DNA of 6,605 nt. Origin: Dysgonamonadaceae bacterium. GTDB lineage: Bacteria; Bacteroidota; Bacteroidia; Bacteroidales; Azobacteroidaceae. Positions 6,363-6,605 of this stretch are shown piece by piece. Both the position numbers and the translations under genes were made by a program. The notes under the pieces are model-generated. The model ran no database searches and had not been told where the DNA came from. It was given only the letters and a program-made list of their open reading frames with translations. Numbering within the stretch: the first letter of the stretch is position 1; every line of letters starts with the position of its first letter. The stretch lies in NCBI GenBank assembly GCA_031255425.1, contig JAIRSN010000219.1, positions 1 through 6,605 of the forward strand. The letters are read 5' to 3'.

Positions 6363-6492
6363 ACTATCAGGTGACCCCGAAAGCAATAAATTAATAGATT
6401 TTCGCTTCCCGGGGACTCCCGAAAACAGAAAAGCAAATTGAATTACCCCAGATTAAACGCATTTGCCCTGCATCCCCTTCCCTGTACAGGGT
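6363..6492 (-). other. Trailer of the right-hand gene, no gene seen
   Basis: This 130-nt stretch separates the stop codon at 6493 from the terminator. It holds a 12-bp perfect palindrome CCCTGTACAGGG (6480-6491) directly after the stop, and a TTTTCG/CGAAAA inverted repeat (6400-6405 with 6420-6425) around TCCCGGGGA. No coding frame or convincing promoter is seen. Confidence 0.5.
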
Positions 6493-6605
6493 TCAATACG
6501 CCTCTTTATGCACGGATTTCACCGCCCTTCCCGACGGGTCGATCATATTCTTGAACGCCTCGTCCCATTCGAGGGCGACCGCGCTGCTGCATGCGACCGA
6601 CGGAA
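6493..6605 (-). CDS. C-terminal fragment of an unrecognised protein
   Basis: The minus-strand frame entering from the right edge encodes 36 residues before TGA: it begins PSVACSSAVALEWDEAF and ends SVHKEAY. I do not recognise the family. Three things support it as real: the frame stays open from the edge, its composition is GC-rich like the two long genes, and a strong intrinsic terminator follows 130 nt later on the same strand. The fragment is soluble-looking, with no membrane segment and no T9SS sorting end. Most of the gene lies outside the window, so neither start nor function can be assessed. Confidence 0.6.
   Translation of the reverse strand, partial: PSVACSSAVALEWDEAFKNMIDPSGRAVKSVHKEAY

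Noticed and set aside
6254..6436. 60-codon minus-strand frame
   Set aside because: It spans the intrinsic terminator at 6325-6362 and the regulator promoter, so it is very unlikely to be translated.

Overview
The window reads as a moderately GC-rich member of the Bacteroidota, most likely order Bacteroidales. Three things point there. Both complete genes have a TAnnTTTG -7 box, the element used by the primary sigma factor of this phylum. The large secreted protein ends in a type IX secretion (T9SS) C-terminal sorting domain, a system confined to Bacteroidota and close relatives. The regulator is a periplasmic-TPR, transmembrane, LuxR-type HTH protein, an architecture common in this phylum. 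The genus cannot be fixed from the sequence. Every supported gene is on the minus strand.

Reading in the direction of transcription, from the right: 6493-6605 holds the last 36 codons of an unrecognised gene, followed by a 130-nt trailer and a strong intrinsic terminator (6325-6362). Next is a promoter (6257-6286) and a 581-aa membrane-spanning regulator (4480-6225). A 200-nt gap follows with no clear terminator. It contains a dyad, a CGG-rich tract and a second promoter carrying two exact TTTGTGAAA copies. That promoter drives a 1244-aa modular secreted adhesin (545-4279). Its trailer contains a long imperfect stem (395-522), a smaller hairpin (363-390) and a strong terminator (321-353), with a weaker terminator-like hairpin behind it. 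The left end (about 20-132) looks like an independent small RNA of about 110 nt with its own promoter-like box and UUCG-loop terminator. The stretch 165-290 has no convincing gene, only GC-rich inverted and direct repeats.

The two large genes plausibly form one functional unit. The regulator would place TPRs in the periplasm and a DNA-binding domain in the cytoplasm. The adhesin is a T9SS-exported surface or released protein made only of binding modules: three choice-of-anchor-J / cleaved-adhesin domains, one unnamed beta domain, and five FN3-like modules. Two of the FN3-like modules appear to be split by inserted domains. That the regulator controls the adhesin is inferred from adjacency and promoter sequence, not shown.
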